64,000 bases of DNA, taken from the NCBI RefSeq assembly GCF_014207235.1, contig NZ_JACHDA010000009.1, positions 110,782-174,781 of the forward strand, written 5' to 3'. A program made the position numbers and the translations under genes. Within the stretch, counting starts at the first letter, position 1; each line of letters opens with the position of its first letter. The DNA comes from Sphingopyxis sp. JAI128. GTDB taxonomy: Bacteria > Pseudomonadota > Alphaproteobacteria > Sphingomonadales > Sphingomonadaceae. The notes under the pieces were generated by a model that saw nothing but the letters and a program-made list of their open reading frames with translations, was not told where the DNA came from and did not search any database. Positions 39,440 through 47,867 of the stretch are shown piece by piece.

Positions 39440-39864
39440 TGGCGACCTTCGCGGTGATAGGGGTGGCCGGCGATGATGCTGGTGGCCCGCCACAATTGTT
39501 CGGCGAGCATCGCGCGCGCCATCAGATGCGGCCAGGTCGCGCGGCCGAAAGCGATGACCTTGTCGGCGCCCTCGCGCTCTTGCGCGGTGAAACCGTCGGC
39601 GGCGCCGAGGCAGAAACGCGCCTCGCGCACCCCGCCGTCGCGCCATTTTTCGAGCAGTTTCGCGAATTCGAGCGAGGACATCTGTTCGCCCCCCTCGTCG
39701 AGCAGCACGATGCGGCTGCTGTCGGGTGCGGCGGGCATCCGCCCGCCGGTATCGGGAAGTTCCGAAATCTTCTGCGACCAAGTCACGCGCTTCATATAGC
39801 GCTCGACCAACTCGGCCTCGGGAGAGCGCCCGATGCGCCCGCGCGCGATGATGTGCAGCAACAT
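39436..39864 (-). CDS. rlmH: 23S rRNA m3-pseudouridine-1915 methyltransferase RlmH
   Basis: This 142-residue SPOUT methyltransferase starts MLLHIIARGRIGRSPEAELV and contains LLDEGGEQMSSLEFAKLLEK, then RFCLGAADGFT (the SAM-binding knot) and a C-terminal IIAGHPYHREGRQ. RlmH methylates pseudouridine 1915 of 23S rRNA in the 70S ribosome. The start at 39864 is fixed by similarity. It lies between the EnvC-like gene (GTGA overlap) and rsfS, from which it is separated by a long inverted repeat. Confidence 0.95.
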   Translation of the reverse strand: MLLHIIARGRIGRSPEAELVERYMKRVTWSQKISELPDTGGRMPAAPDSSRIVLLDEGGEQMSSLEFAKLLEKWRDGGVREARFCLGAADGFTAQEREGADKVIAFGRATWPHLMARAMLAEQLWRATSIIAGHPYHREGRQ

Positions 39865-39884
39865 GGAATATTCGTTCCTGGCGG

Positions 39885-39969
39885 AAGCGGTATCAGCCCG
39901 CTCCCCCACCCGGCCTCCCAAACCAGTTTACCCTGTGGGTGGCCGGGTGGGGGAGGGCTGGTACCGCTT
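39885..39969. repeat. 85-bp inverted repeat between rsfS and rlmH
   Basis: AAGCGGTA at 39885 pairs with TACCGCTT ending at 39969, and AGCCC-x2-TCCCCCACCCGGCC pairs with GGCCGGGTGGGGGA-GGGCT inside it, giving a nearly continuous stem of about 30 bp around a 25-base loop (39916-39940). It could act as a transcription or mRNA-stability element or be a small mobile palindrome. Confidence 0.8.
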
Positions 39970-40003
39970 GGGTTCGGACGTCAGTCCGAACAGAAGAGCG
40001 CCG

Positions 40004-40399
40004 TCAATTCGCTGCGGCGACCGGCGGCGCGTCGCCGAACGACCACATACGCTCGAGGTTGTAGAAGCTGCGAACCTCCGGGCGGAACAGGTGGACGATC
40101 ACGTCGCCCGCGTCGATCAGCACCCAGTCGGCATTGGGCAAGCCTTCGACCCGGACAAGCCGGCCCGCTTCCTGCTTGATGCGCTGCGCCAGCTTGTCGG
40201 CGATCGCCGAAACATGGCGCGTCGACCGGCCGCTCGCAATCACCATATGATCGGCGATGCTGCTTTTGCCGGCAAGCGGGATGGAGATGGTTTCCTGGGC
40301 CTGATCCTCGTCCAGCTGGTGGAGGATCAGCGCGTGGAGCGCGTCCACACTATCATTGGCTGCGGCGCCGGGCGCGGCATCCTTACTGGCTGCTATCAA
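40004..40399 (-). CDS. rsfS: Ribosomal silencing factor RsfS
   Basis: This 131-residue protein has the RsfS/Iojap fold: an N-terminal helix (VDALHALILHQLDEDQAQET), then ADHMVIASGRSTRHVSAIAD, and NADWVLIDAGDVIVHLFRPE with YNLERMWS at the end. RsfS binds L14 and blocks subunit joining in poor nutrient conditions. Its start overlaps the nadD stop (ATGA). Confidence 0.96.
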   Translation of the reverse strand: MIAASKDAAPGAAANDSVDALHALILHQLDEDQAQETISIPLAGKSSIADHMVIASGRSTRHVSAIADKLAQRIKQEAGRLVRVEGLPNADWVLIDAGDVIVHLFRPEVRSFYNLERMWSFGDAPPVAAAN

Positions 40400-41049
40400 G
40401 CGGTTTCATTCCTTTCGTCCATGGCCAGCCGCGAATGCGTCAGCGGGTCGCGCATCGCGCGGCCAGCATAGCGTTCGAACCAGCGGGGGTTGGCCTGCCG
40501 TATTGCAGTTGCGGATCGCACATCGGGCGAAAAACGCAGGAACACGAGGGCAGGCGGTCTCCAGTCCGTCCAGTGAAGTTTCTGGTCCGCGGGCCGGACG
40601 TAGCGCCGAAGCCAACCCATCGCCTGCGCGGCATGGGCCCGGCCACTATAGCCCGGGCGCGCGACAACCGCAATCGGCATCAGTCGCGCAATTCCCCGCC
40701 AGTCGCGCCATTGGGGCAACTGGGCCAGATTGTCGGCACCCATGATCCAGATGAAACGGCGATTGGGGTAGCGCCGGACGAGCTTTTTGAGCGTGTCGAT
40801 GGTGTAGCGTGTGCCGAGTTCGGCCTCGATCGCCGTCGCGCGGATCGGCGAGCGTCGCGCCATGCGCTGCGCCGATCCGAGCCGCGCGGGGAGCGAGGCC
40901 ATGCCGGCCTTGGGTTTCAGCGGATTGCCGGGCGACACCAGCCACCATAATTCGTCGAGCCCCAGCGCTTCGATCGCGTTGAGGCTGATCGCGCGGTGCC
41001 CGCCATGCGCGGGATTGAAGCTGCCGCCGAGGAGGCCGGTGGGGATCAT
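40396..41049 (-). CDS. nadD: Nicotinate-nucleotide adenylyltransferase
   Basis: This 217-residue enzyme makes nicotinic acid adenine dinucleotide from NaMN and ATP. The nucleotidyltransferase signature GGSFNPAHGGHRAISLNAIE (GSFNPxHxGH) and the later RFIWIMGADNLAQLPQWRDW are intact; the ISSTxxR-type motif is present as DVRSATAIRQ, somewhat altered. It is coupled to rsfS downstream. Its start overlaps a toxin-like fragment upstream. Confidence 0.95.
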   Translation of the reverse strand: MIPTGLLGGSFNPAHGGHRAISLNAIEALGLDELWWLVSPGNPLKPKAGMASLPARLGSAQRMARRSPIRATAIEAELGTRYTIDTLKKLVRRYPNRRFIWIMGADNLAQLPQWRDWRGIARLMPIAVVARPGYSGRAHAAQAMGWLRRYVRPADQKLHWTDWRPPALVFLRFSPDVRSATAIRQANPRWFERYAGRAMRDPLTHSRLAMDERNETA

Positions 41050-41240
41050 GAGGAGGGATGCCAGTCTTCGCGATGGTGACGAACCCTGACAATCCGGATC
41101 GCAGCCTTTTTAAAGCGATAGAAAAGAAGGAGCGGCGAATCCGCTACCCGCCATTTGCCATAGGATGTCCCGTGGACGACAGGTCCAGCGAAGGGATTTT
41201 GGGAGAATTCGTATCCATTTTTCAAATGTATCATTTGCAT
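41046..41240 (-). pseudogene. N-terminally truncated ParE/RelE-type toxin
   Basis: The 64-residue frame ends like a ParE/RelE toxin: NPFAGPVVHGTSYGKWRVAD followed by LLLFYRFKKAAIRIVRVRHH. The normal N-terminal helices (about 35 residues) are absent, and an in-frame stop lies eight codons or so upstream of the first ATG, so the gene is either degraded or has an unusual short form. No antitoxin gene is adjacent. Its stop overlaps the nadD start (ATGA). Base composition is less GC-rich than the flanking genes, fitting acquired DNA. Confidence 0.5.
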
Positions 41241-41289
41241 ACAAGTGATTCAAGATTAGCCTGACCCCTTTCCACCGGAGTGTTACGGA

Positions 41290-41637
41290 TCATTCGGGGA
41301 AGGACTTCACCACCCTGATATGCCCGACGATCGCCCGGTTGAAATTGGGCAGGTCTTCTGCCGGTATCCAATATTCCTCATGCTCGCGGCCTCCGGCCTG
41401 CTCGACCTTGTAGTTCGCGAGATAATCGGTGCTTACATCAAATTCGGTGACGAACCCGGATCCCGACTTCGGCACATTCCAGTCGCGCGCGATTTTCACG
41501 GCATATTCGTATGTCGTGACGGGATAGAAAATGGGCTGTTCGGGCAGACGCGGCGGGAATTCGCGCATTGCGCTTTTGGTAATGAGGGCCAGTTCATTGG
41601 GGCCAACCGGCCGCCAGAGGCGAATCGTGTTGCTCAA
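41290..41637 (-). CDS. ADP-ribosylation/crystallin J1-like protein, uncharacterised
   Basis: This 115-residue protein contains IRLWRPVGPNELALITKS, REFPPRLPEQPIFYPVTTYE and HEEYWIPAEDLPNFNRAIVG, the pattern of a family named for ADP-ribosylation/crystallin J1 although it lacks the ADP-ribosylglycohydrolase Asp motifs. Function is unknown; homologues are often found near toxin-antitoxin or mobile genes. I start at a TTG (41637) whose first bases overlap the proA stop (TTGA); an ATG at 41670 lies inside proA. It interrupts the conserved proA-nadD neighbourhood. Confidence 0.68.
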   Translation of the reverse strand: MSNTIRLWRPVGPNELALITKSAMREFPPRLPEQPIFYPVTTYEYAVKIARDWNVPKSGSGFVTEFDVSTDYLANYKVEQAGGREHEEYWIPAEDLPNFNRAIVGHIRVVKSFPE

Positions 41638-42920
41638 GGCCGAACCTGCCCCGTCCCGCGCACCAGCCATTTATAGGTGGTGAGTCCTTCGAGTGCGACC
41701 GGTCCCCGCGCGTGCAACCGTCCCGTCGCGATGCCGATTTCGGCGCCGAGGCCGAATTCGCCGCCGTCGGCGAACTGCGTCGAGGCGTTGTGCATCACGA
41801 TCGCGCTGTCGACGCCGGTCAGAAAGCGCTCGGCGACCCCCGCATCCTCGGTGACAATCGCGTCGGTGTGCTTGCTCGAATGCGTGTCGATATGCGCGAG
41901 CGCGTCGGCAAGGCCGTCGACCAGCGCGACCGAGACGATCGCGTCGAGATATTCGGTGTCCCAGTCGCCGGCACTCGCGGATTCGACATGCGGGCTGAGC
42001 GCCGCGATGCTCTGGTCGCCGCGCACTTCGCAGCCCGCCTTGACCAGCGCGTCGACGATCGCGAGCGGCGCGGGATAAGCGCGGTCGATCAGGATCGTCT
42101 CGGTCGCGCCGCAGACGCCGGTGCGCCGCATCTTGGCGTTTACCGCAAGTCCGACCGCCTTCTCCGGATCGGCGGCGCCATCGATATAGAGGTGGTTGAT
42201 CCCGTCAAGGTGCGCGAGCACGGGCACGCGCGCCTCGTCCTGGACGCGCGCGACAAGGCCCTTGCCGCCGCGCGGGATGATGATGTCGATCAGCCCCTGC
42301 GCGCGCAGCATCGCGCCGACCGCGGCGCGGTCCTGGGTGGGCACGAGTTGTACCGCGTCGGCGGGCAGGCCCGCTTCGACGAGGCCAGCAGCGAAGGCGG
42401 CGTGAATGGCGCGGTTCGAATGCACCGCCTCGCTGCCGCCGCGCAGGATCACGGCGTTGCCCGACATGAGGCCGAGCGCCGCCGCATCGGCGGTCACATT
42501 GGGGCGGCTTTCATAGATGATGCCGACGACGCCCAAGGGCACGCGAACGCGGCTGAGCACCAGGCCGTTGGGGCGGGTCACGCGGTCGATTTCGGCTCCC
42601 GACGGGTCGGGAAGCGCCGCAACATCGGCGATCGCGTCGGCGATCGCATCAAGGCGCCCCGCGTCGAGTCGCAGCCGGTCGAGCATCGCGCCCGACAGAC
42701 CGTTCTTCTGTCCGGCGGCCATATCCTCGGCATTAGCCGCCAAAATGGCGGCGGCCCGCGCACGGATCGCCGCTGCGGCCGCGATCAGCGCCGCGGCCTT
42801 GTCCGCCGTCGGCGTCATCGCAAGCCGTTTCGCGGCGGCGCGCGCGCGCGCGCCCATGTCGGCGATCAGGGCGGCGGCATCGCCGGGCAAGGGCGGGGCG
42901 GTCAGAGCTTCGGCGTTCAT
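41634..42920 (-). CDS. proA: Gamma-glutamyl phosphate reductase
   Basis: This 428-residue enzyme reduces gamma-glutamyl phosphate to glutamate semialdehyde in proline synthesis. LGVVGIIYESRPNVTADAAA, LMSGNAVILRGGSEAVHSN and the catalytic Cys in RRTGVCGATETILID are all present; length is normal. The ATG at 42920 matches family N-termini; the longer open frame has no homology. The usual partner proB is not seen here. Confidence 0.97.
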   Translation of the reverse strand: MNAEALTAPPLPGDAAALIADMGARARAAAKRLAMTPTADKAAALIAAAAAIRARAAAILAANAEDMAAGQKNGLSGAMLDRLRLDAGRLDAIADAIADVAALPDPSGAEIDRVTRPNGLVLSRVRVPLGVVGIIYESRPNVTADAAALGLMSGNAVILRGGSEAVHSNRAIHAAFAAGLVEAGLPADAVQLVPTQDRAAVGAMLRAQGLIDIIIPRGGKGLVARVQDEARVPVLAHLDGINHLYIDGAADPEKAVGLAVNAKMRRTGVCGATETILIDRAYPAPLAIVDALVKAGCEVRGDQSIAALSPHVESASAGDWDTEYLDAIVSVALVDGLADALAHIDTHSSKHTDAIVTEDAGVAERFLTGVDSAIVMHNASTQFADGGEFGLGAEIGIATGRLHARGPVALEGLTTYKWLVRGTGQVRP

Positions 42921-42999
42921 GGCGCCGCCACTACCATGTTTTCCGCGTATCTCGAAAGCCCCGTTGCGCGGCGCTGCGCGCGGCTTTAGGCAAGGCGCC

Positions 43000-44136
43000 A
43001 TGACAGGGGATATCGAGGGTATCGGCGGTGCCGTCACGGCGGGCCTTGCGGCGCGCGCGGTCGAATCGCGGCACGGCGGCCCGGCGCATGGTCCCGCGCC
43101 GCTGCGCTGCCTCAACTGCGGCGCCAGCCTTGCCGGGTCGCACTGCCATCATTGCGGCCAGCGCGCCGACGTGCATCGCAGTTTCGGCGCGATCGGCCAC
43201 GATCTTGTCCACGCGATCTTCCATTTCGAGGGCAAGATCTGGAACACGCTGCCGCTCTTGACCTGGCGGCCGGGCGACCTGACGCGCCGTTATATCCACG
43301 GCGAACGCGCGCGTTTCATTTCCCCGCTCGCTTTGTTCCTGTTCGCGGTCTTCCTGACCTATGCGGTGCTTGCGATGGTCGGCAGCGGCGGCGGGCTGGG
43401 CGAGGAGTTGAACAAGGCCGCAGCCGAGCAGACCCGCGCCGCGGCGATCAAGGACAGCATGCAGGTCGAGGTCGACCGGATCGACGCCGAACTGGCGAAA
43501 ACCGAGCTGCCCGCGTCCGAGCGAAGCGCGCTGGAGACCGAGCGCGACATCTTGCAGAAAAGCGCGGGCTACCTCGGCATAGCGCGCAGTCGCAGCAAGA
43601 GCGAGCGCGCCGCCGATCGCGCCGCGGGACCGCCGGTGCTCGACGATCCGGTCAGCCAGGTGGCGACGAGCGCCGACTTCATCTCGCGAAACAAGATCGA
43701 CACCGGGATTCCCTTCATCGACCACGGCCTGCAAAAGGCGTTCGCGAACCCGGCGCTCGTCCTCTATAAATTACAGGCGAACGCGTATAAATTCGCCTGG
43801 GCGCTGATCCCGCTGTCGCTTCCCTTCATGTGGATGCTCTTTCCGTTCAGCCGGCGCTTCCACACCTACGACCATTTCGTCTTCGTCACTTACTCGATCT
43901 CGTTCATGCTGCTGCTGTTCGTCGTCGTGCGGCTGCTCAACCTGACGATCTTCGGCGACGTCGCGACATTTTTCGCGATGCTCTACGTGCCGTTCCACAT
44001 GCACCGCCAACTGCGCGGCGCCTATCGCTCGTCGCGCTTCGGTGCCTTCGTGCGCGCGAACCTGCTCCTCCTTTTCAGCCTGTTCGCGGTGATCTGGTTC
44101 ATGCTGCTGTTGCTTGCCGTCGGTATCAGCGGATAG
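43000..44136 (+). CDS. DUF3667 zinc-ribbon membrane protein
   Basis: This 378-residue protein has an N-terminal zinc ribbon (RCLNCGASLAGSHCHHCGQR, Cys-x2-Cys and Cys-x2-Cys), the DUF3667 segment DLVHAIFHFEGKIWNTLPLL and WRPGDLTRRYIHGERARFIS, then five or so membrane helices. A charged coiled stretch of about 110 residues (after GSGGGLGEELNK) sits between helix 1 and the rest. Function is unknown. It is divergent from proA with a 79-bp gap. Confidence 0.85.
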   Translation: MTGDIEGIGGAVTAGLAARAVESRHGGPAHGPAPLRCLNCGASLAGSHCHHCGQRADVHRSFGAIGHDLVHAIFHFEGKIWNTLPLLTWRPGDLTRRYIHGERARFISPLALFLFAVFLTYAVLAMVGSGGGLGEELNKAAAEQTRAAAIKDSMQVEVDRIDAELAKTELPASERSALETERDILQKSAGYLGIARSRSKSERAADRAAGPPVLDDPVSQVATSADFISRNKIDTGIPFIDHGLQKAFANPALVLYKLQANAYKFAWALIPLSLPFMWMLFPFSRRFHTYDHFVFVTYSISFMLLLFVVVRLLNLTIFGDVATFFAMLYVPFHMHRQLRGAYRSSRFGAFVRANLLLLFSLFAVIWFMLLLLAVGISG

Positions 44137-44205
44137 GTTCCGGTCCCGCGCGCGCGAAGCTGTAACAAAGACCGGCCACAGACCCGCGACGCGGGAGGAC
44201 ATGCG

Positions 44206-45837
44206 ATGCATCAGCTGTGGAACGAAATCGATCGCCGCTTGCTCATCAAGCTCGGCACCGCCGGACTCGCAGCGCTGTCGCTTCCCGGCGCAGCGGCGGC
44301 GGCGATGGCGCAGGGCTTTACCCATGGCGTCGCGAGCGGCGAGCCAAGTGCGCATTCGGTGCTGCTGTGGACGCGCTATGCCGCCGCGAATGATACCACG
44401 CTGACCGCCGAGCTTTCGGAGAGCACCGACTTCGCCAAGGTTGCGACTGCAGGCAGCGTCTCCGCCAAGGGCGATCGCGACCATACCGCAAAGATCGTGA
44501 TCGACGGGCTCGAACCCGGGCGCTGGTATTATTATCGTTTCGTCGCCCCCGACGGAACGAAATCGGCTATCGGTCGGACGCGGACGCTGCCGGCCGGGCC
44601 GACGAGCGCCTTCACCATCGCGCTCTTTTCCTGTTCGAACCTGCCTTTCGGCTGGTTCAACGCCTATGCCCACGCGGCGGCGCGGAACGACATCGACCTT
44701 GTCGCGCATGTCGGCGATTATCTGTACGAATATCCGGTCGGTGATTATCCTTCGCTCGTGGAGGCGTTGCCCGGCCGCGCTATCCAGCCGACGCACGAGC
44801 TGGTCAGCCTCGCCGATTACCGGCTGCGATACGCCGCTTATCGCGCCGATCCCGACCTCCAGCACATCCACGCTTTGTTCCCGATGATCGCGCAGTGGGA
44901 CGATCATGAGTTTACCAATGACGCATGGAAAGGCGGCGCCGAAAATCATAATGACGGCGAGGGCGAATGGACCGCGCGTGCCGCCGCCGCCGAGCGCGCC
45001 TATCGCGAATGGATGCCCGTCGCCGACACGCGTTGGCGCGATTACCAGGTCGGCGATCTCGCGACGATTTTTCTTCCCGAAACGCGCGTCACGGCGCGCG
45101 ATCGTCAGTTCGAAATCGACGAAATCGTCGCGGGCGCGGGCGACCCGGCGGCAGAGCTCAAGCGCTTCGCCGAAGGTGCCTATCGCGACCCCGCGCGTCA
45201 GATGATGGGTGCTGAGCAGGAGAAGTGGCTGTTCGACGGCCTCGCCCGCTCGACGAAGGCGGGAACACGCTGGCAGGTTTGCGCGCAGCAGGTGGTGATG
45301 GGCAGCCTGTTCACGCCGCCCGAGACGAGCGACTGGTTCGGTGCCGACCAGCCCGACTATGTCCGCCGCCGCGTCGAAACCGGGCAACTCGCGGCGAAGG
45401 TGGGGCTGCCGTTCAACTTCGATGCGTGGGACGGATATCCCGCCGCGCGGTCGCGCCTGCTTGCCGCTGCGCAGCGCGCCGACGCCGACCTGATCACGCT
45501 GACCGGCGACACGCACAATGCCTGGGCGTTCGACCTCGCCGAGGACGGACGCCCTGCGGGGATCGAGATTGCGGGGCAGAGCGTCACCTCACCCGGCTAT
45601 GAAGCTTATACCAAGGGGATCCCGGACGCTGCGCGCGTGTCCGCGCTGCGCCGTTCGTCGCCCGAACTCAAATGGGCGAATACCGAGGATCGCGGTTATG
45701 TGACGGTGCAGCTGACGCGCGAGCGCGTCACCGCGAACTGGCACAGCGTCGAAACGATCCGCACGCATAGCCCCGCGCTCAAATCGACGCACAGCATGCG
45801 TGCGCAGCGCGGGCGGCGCGCCTACGATCCCGCCTGA
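44206..45837 (+). CDS. phoD: Alkaline phosphatase D (PhoD family), exported
   Basis: This 543-residue phosphoesterase has a Tat-like N-terminus (DRRLLIKLGTAGLAALSLPG), a fibronectin-like domain (GFTHGVASGEPSAHSVLLWT), and the metallophosphatase core: SCSNLPFGWFNAY, VAHVGDYLYEYPVGDYP, PMIAQWDDHEFTNDAW and LTGDTHNAWAFDL hold the metal ligands. PhoD enzymes release phosphate from mono- and diesters. The Tat twin-arginine DRRLL fits secretion of a folded metalloenzyme. No pho-box was recognised. It overlaps the convergent PD40 gene by 16 bp. Confidence 0.92.
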   Translation: MHQLWNEIDRRLLIKLGTAGLAALSLPGAAAAAMAQGFTHGVASGEPSAHSVLLWTRYAAANDTTLTAELSESTDFAKVATAGSVSAKGDRDHTAKIVIDGLEPGRWYYYRFVAPDGTKSAIGRTRTLPAGPTSAFTIALFSCSNLPFGWFNAYAHAAARNDIDLVAHVGDYLYEYPVGDYPSLVEALPGRAIQPTHELVSLADYRLRYAAYRADPDLQHIHALFPMIAQWDDHEFTNDAWKGGAENHNDGEGEWTARAAAAERAYREWMPVADTRWRDYQVGDLATIFLPETRVTARDRQFEIDEIVAGAGDPAAELKRFAEGAYRDPARQMMGAEQEKWLFDGLARSTKAGTRWQVCAQQVVMGSLFTPPETSDWFGADQPDYVRRRVETGQLAAKVGLPFNFDAWDGYPAARSRLLAAAQRADADLITLTGDTHNAWAFDLAEDGRPAGIEIAGQSVTSPGYEAYTKGIPDAARVSALRRSSPELKWANTEDRGYVTVQLTRERVTANWHSVETIRTHSPALKSTHSMRAQRGRRAYDPA

Positions 45838-46724
45838 CCGCCGCAATCGGGCGGCCACGACTGGTCGGGTTCGGGCATCAGATCGACCAGGAACATTTCG
45901 CCCGACCGGTCGCCGTGCCGCTGCGCGAAGAGCAGCCGATCGCCCTTCGGCGACAAGAGCGGGCCGACCTGGAACTGGGCGGGGTCGGCCGGGATGCGCC
46001 CGACCTCGACCCAGCGGCCATCCTTACGGCGATAGCGGTAGAGGTGCGACCGGTCGCCGCGGTCGGACACGGCGATCAACGTCCGGCCGTCGCGCGAAAT
46101 CTCAGCCTCATATTCATAACCGCCACCGCTTACCGGCGGGCCGAGATTTTCGACCTGCCATTCGCCGGGGCGGACTTCGGTCGCGGCATAGATGTCGCCG
46201 CCGCCCGCGCTGCCCGCCCGGCTCGACCCGAAATATAGGCGGCCATCCGCGTCTGTGCGGGGGAGGAGCTCGGCCGCAGGCGAATTGACGGGTTCGGGCA
46301 GGCGTTGCGGTTCGCTCCACGCGCCCCCATCGATGCGCTCGACATACCAGATGTCGAAATCCTCTTTATCGGGCGCGTGGCGCGACGAGATATAATAGAG
46401 CCGCTTGCCGTTGGACGTGATGAACGGATCGGCCTCGATCACGGGGAACGGTTTGGCGAAGGGCGGCGGCACGGGCTTGCTCCAGGCTCCCTTCTCGCAC
46501 TGCGACTGCATCAGCCTGAAGGTGCCGAAATCCTTGTCGGCCGCGAGATAGATCATCGTTCGTCCATCGGGGGTGAAGGTTGGCGAGGATTCATAGCCCG
46601 GTCCGGAAATCGCCGCAGGGGTCCAGAGCGTCGCGGTAGCGGGTTCCGGCGTCTCCGCCGCGATGCCGCAAGCGGCGAGCGCGGCGGCGCAGGCGAGTGC
46701 CGGGGCGCGATTGGCAAAGGCCAT
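45822..46724 (-). CDS. TolB-like beta-propeller (PD40) lipoprotein
   Basis: This 300-residue protein has a lipoprotein signal (ALACAAALAACG) and repeated PD40 blades, such as ESSPTFTPDGRTMIYLAADK, DPFITSNGKRLYYISSRH, AELLPRTDADGRLYFGSSRA and EISRDGRTLIAVSDRGDRSH. Such propellers usually bind ligands or proteins at the cell surface. Specific function is unknown. The ATG at 46724 gives the clean signal; the gene overlaps phoD convergently. Confidence 0.85.
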   Translation of the reverse strand: MAFANRAPALACAAALAACGIAAETPEPATATLWTPAAISGPGYESSPTFTPDGRTMIYLAADKDFGTFRLMQSQCEKGAWSKPVPPPFAKPFPVIEADPFITSNGKRLYYISSRHAPDKEDFDIWYVERIDGGAWSEPQRLPEPVNSPAAELLPRTDADGRLYFGSSRAGSAGGGDIYAATEVRPGEWQVENLGPPVSGGGYEYEAEISRDGRTLIAVSDRGDRSHLYRYRRKDGRWVEVGRIPADPAQFQVGPLLSPKGDRLLFAQRHGDRSGEMFLVDLMPEPDQSWPPDCGGQAGS

Positions 46725-46835
46725 GGACTTTCTCTCCGGCAAGACGCTAGCAGGTGCGCGGAGTGTCGCCGGACGGCGCGCCGATGGCCAGCGTCCGATC
46801 GGCGGCGGTGGCGCCAAAGTGACGGCGGGGAGAGG

Positions 46836-47255
46836 ATGATGGACGCGATCGACCGGCAAATCGTGGCGATGCTGCGCGGCAATGCCCGCCTGCCGCTGAA
46901 AACGATCGCGGCGACCGTGGGCCTCGCGCGCAGTTCGGTGCGCGAACGGCTGTCGAAGCTCGAAGCCGCCGGGACGATCGGCGGCTATCATGCGCGCGTC
47001 GTCGACGAGGGCGGGATCGCCGCGATCCTGCAACTGCGGCTCGCGCGCACCCCATCGCCCGATATCGTCGCCGCCGTCACGGGCATGACCGAGGTCGCGC
47101 GCTGCTATTCGCTGAGCGGCGAGATCGACCTGCTGGTCGAAATCGAGGCGCCCGATGCCGCGACGCTCAACGCGGCGCGCGACCGGATCGCGCTGATTGC
47201 GGGGGTCGAGGATACGACGACGGCCTTGATCCTGAAGCGCGACAAGGATCGCTAA
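46836..47255 (+). CDS. Lrp/AsnC-family transcriptional regulator
   Basis: This 139-residue regulator has the N-terminal HTH (IDRQIVAMLRGNARLPLKTI with VGLARSSVRERLSKLEAAG) and the C-terminal RAM domain (VAAVTGMTEVARCYSLSGEI with DLLVEIEAPDAATLNAARDR). Lrp proteins respond to amino acids. GGGGAGAGG immediately precedes the ATGATG; the second ATG (46839) has the better spacing. It sits 112 bp from the divergent PD40 gene; a convergent RidA gene follows. Confidence 0.9.
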   Translation: MMDAIDRQIVAMLRGNARLPLKTIAATVGLARSSVRERLSKLEAAGTIGGYHARVVDEGGIAAILQLRLARTPSPDIVAAVTGMTEVARCYSLSGEIDLLVEIEAPDAATLNAARDRIALIAGVEDTTTALILKRDKDR

Positions 47256-47264
47256 AGGGGATCG

Positions 47265-47738
47265 CTAAGCGGCCGCGATCGCCTCGATCTCGAGCAACCA
47301 GGCGTCGTCGTAGATATCGGCGATGATGATCGTCAGCGCGGGCGAATGGCCGCGCAGCACTTCGTGCCTCACCTTGTAGTTCGCTTCGCGATAGCGGCGG
47401 TCCGACAGGAAGACGGTGACTTTGACCAGATCGTGCAGCGTCATGCCGCCCGCATTCAGTTGCGCCTCGATATTGCGCCAGACGAGCCGGCATTGGTCCT
47501 CAAAACCAGCGGGCACCGCGTCCTTCTCATCGACCGGAATCTGGCCGCTGACGAACAGCCAGCGCGTCGGGTCCTCGACCAGATGCGCCTGCGCGTAAGA
47601 GATGCCGGTGGGGTTGATCGCGCTATTGGGCATAAGGGGCCTCGTCATTCCGATGGACGGGACGAGCATCCCCGCCAGTACCCCGGCGCAGACCGAGCGG
47701 CGCGCGAGGGGCAGGCGAAGGGCGTCCGATGGGTTCAT
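47265..47738 (-). CDS. RidA/YjgF-family protein with hydrophobic N-terminal extension
   Basis: This 157-residue protein has a Rid core from about residue 36: RWLFVSGQIPVDEKDAVPAG, EDQCRLVWRNIEAQLNAGGM, then LHDLVKVTVFLSDRRYREAN. The reactive Arg usual near the end (IR/ER) is replaced around the LRGHSPALTIIIADI segment, so imine deaminase activity is doubtful. Before the core lies RRSVCAGVLAGMLVPSIGM, which looks like a Tat or Sec signal; ordinary RidA proteins lack one. The start at 47738 is chosen for that; the frame continues to 47822. Confidence 0.78.
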   Translation of the reverse strand: MNPSDALRLPLARRSVCAGVLAGMLVPSIGMTRPLMPNSAINPTGISYAQAHLVEDPTRWLFVSGQIPVDEKDAVPAGFEDQCRLVWRNIEAQLNAGGMTLHDLVKVTVFLSDRRYREANYKVRHEVLRGHSPALTIIIADIYDDAWLLEIEAIAAA

Positions 47739-47811
47739 CGCAGTATCTAACGCGCAGGCGAGGCCAAGCTCCAACGTCCGATGGGCGGGGCGCCCGCCAT
47801 AAAGGCGACGC

Positions 47812-47840
47812 TTGACACTCATAACTATCTGGTTATGAGA
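47812..47840 (+). promoter_or_regulatory. Promoter and palindromic operator of the ArsR operon
   Basis: A perfect TTGACA (47812-47817) is followed 16 bp later by TATGAG (47834-47839). Between and over them lies CTCATAAC-TATCTG-GTTATGAG (47818-47839), a perfect 8-bp inverted repeat, the form expected for ArsR self-repression. Confidence 0.7.
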
Positions 47841-47867
47841 AAATACATAGCCAGTGAGTTATGAATT

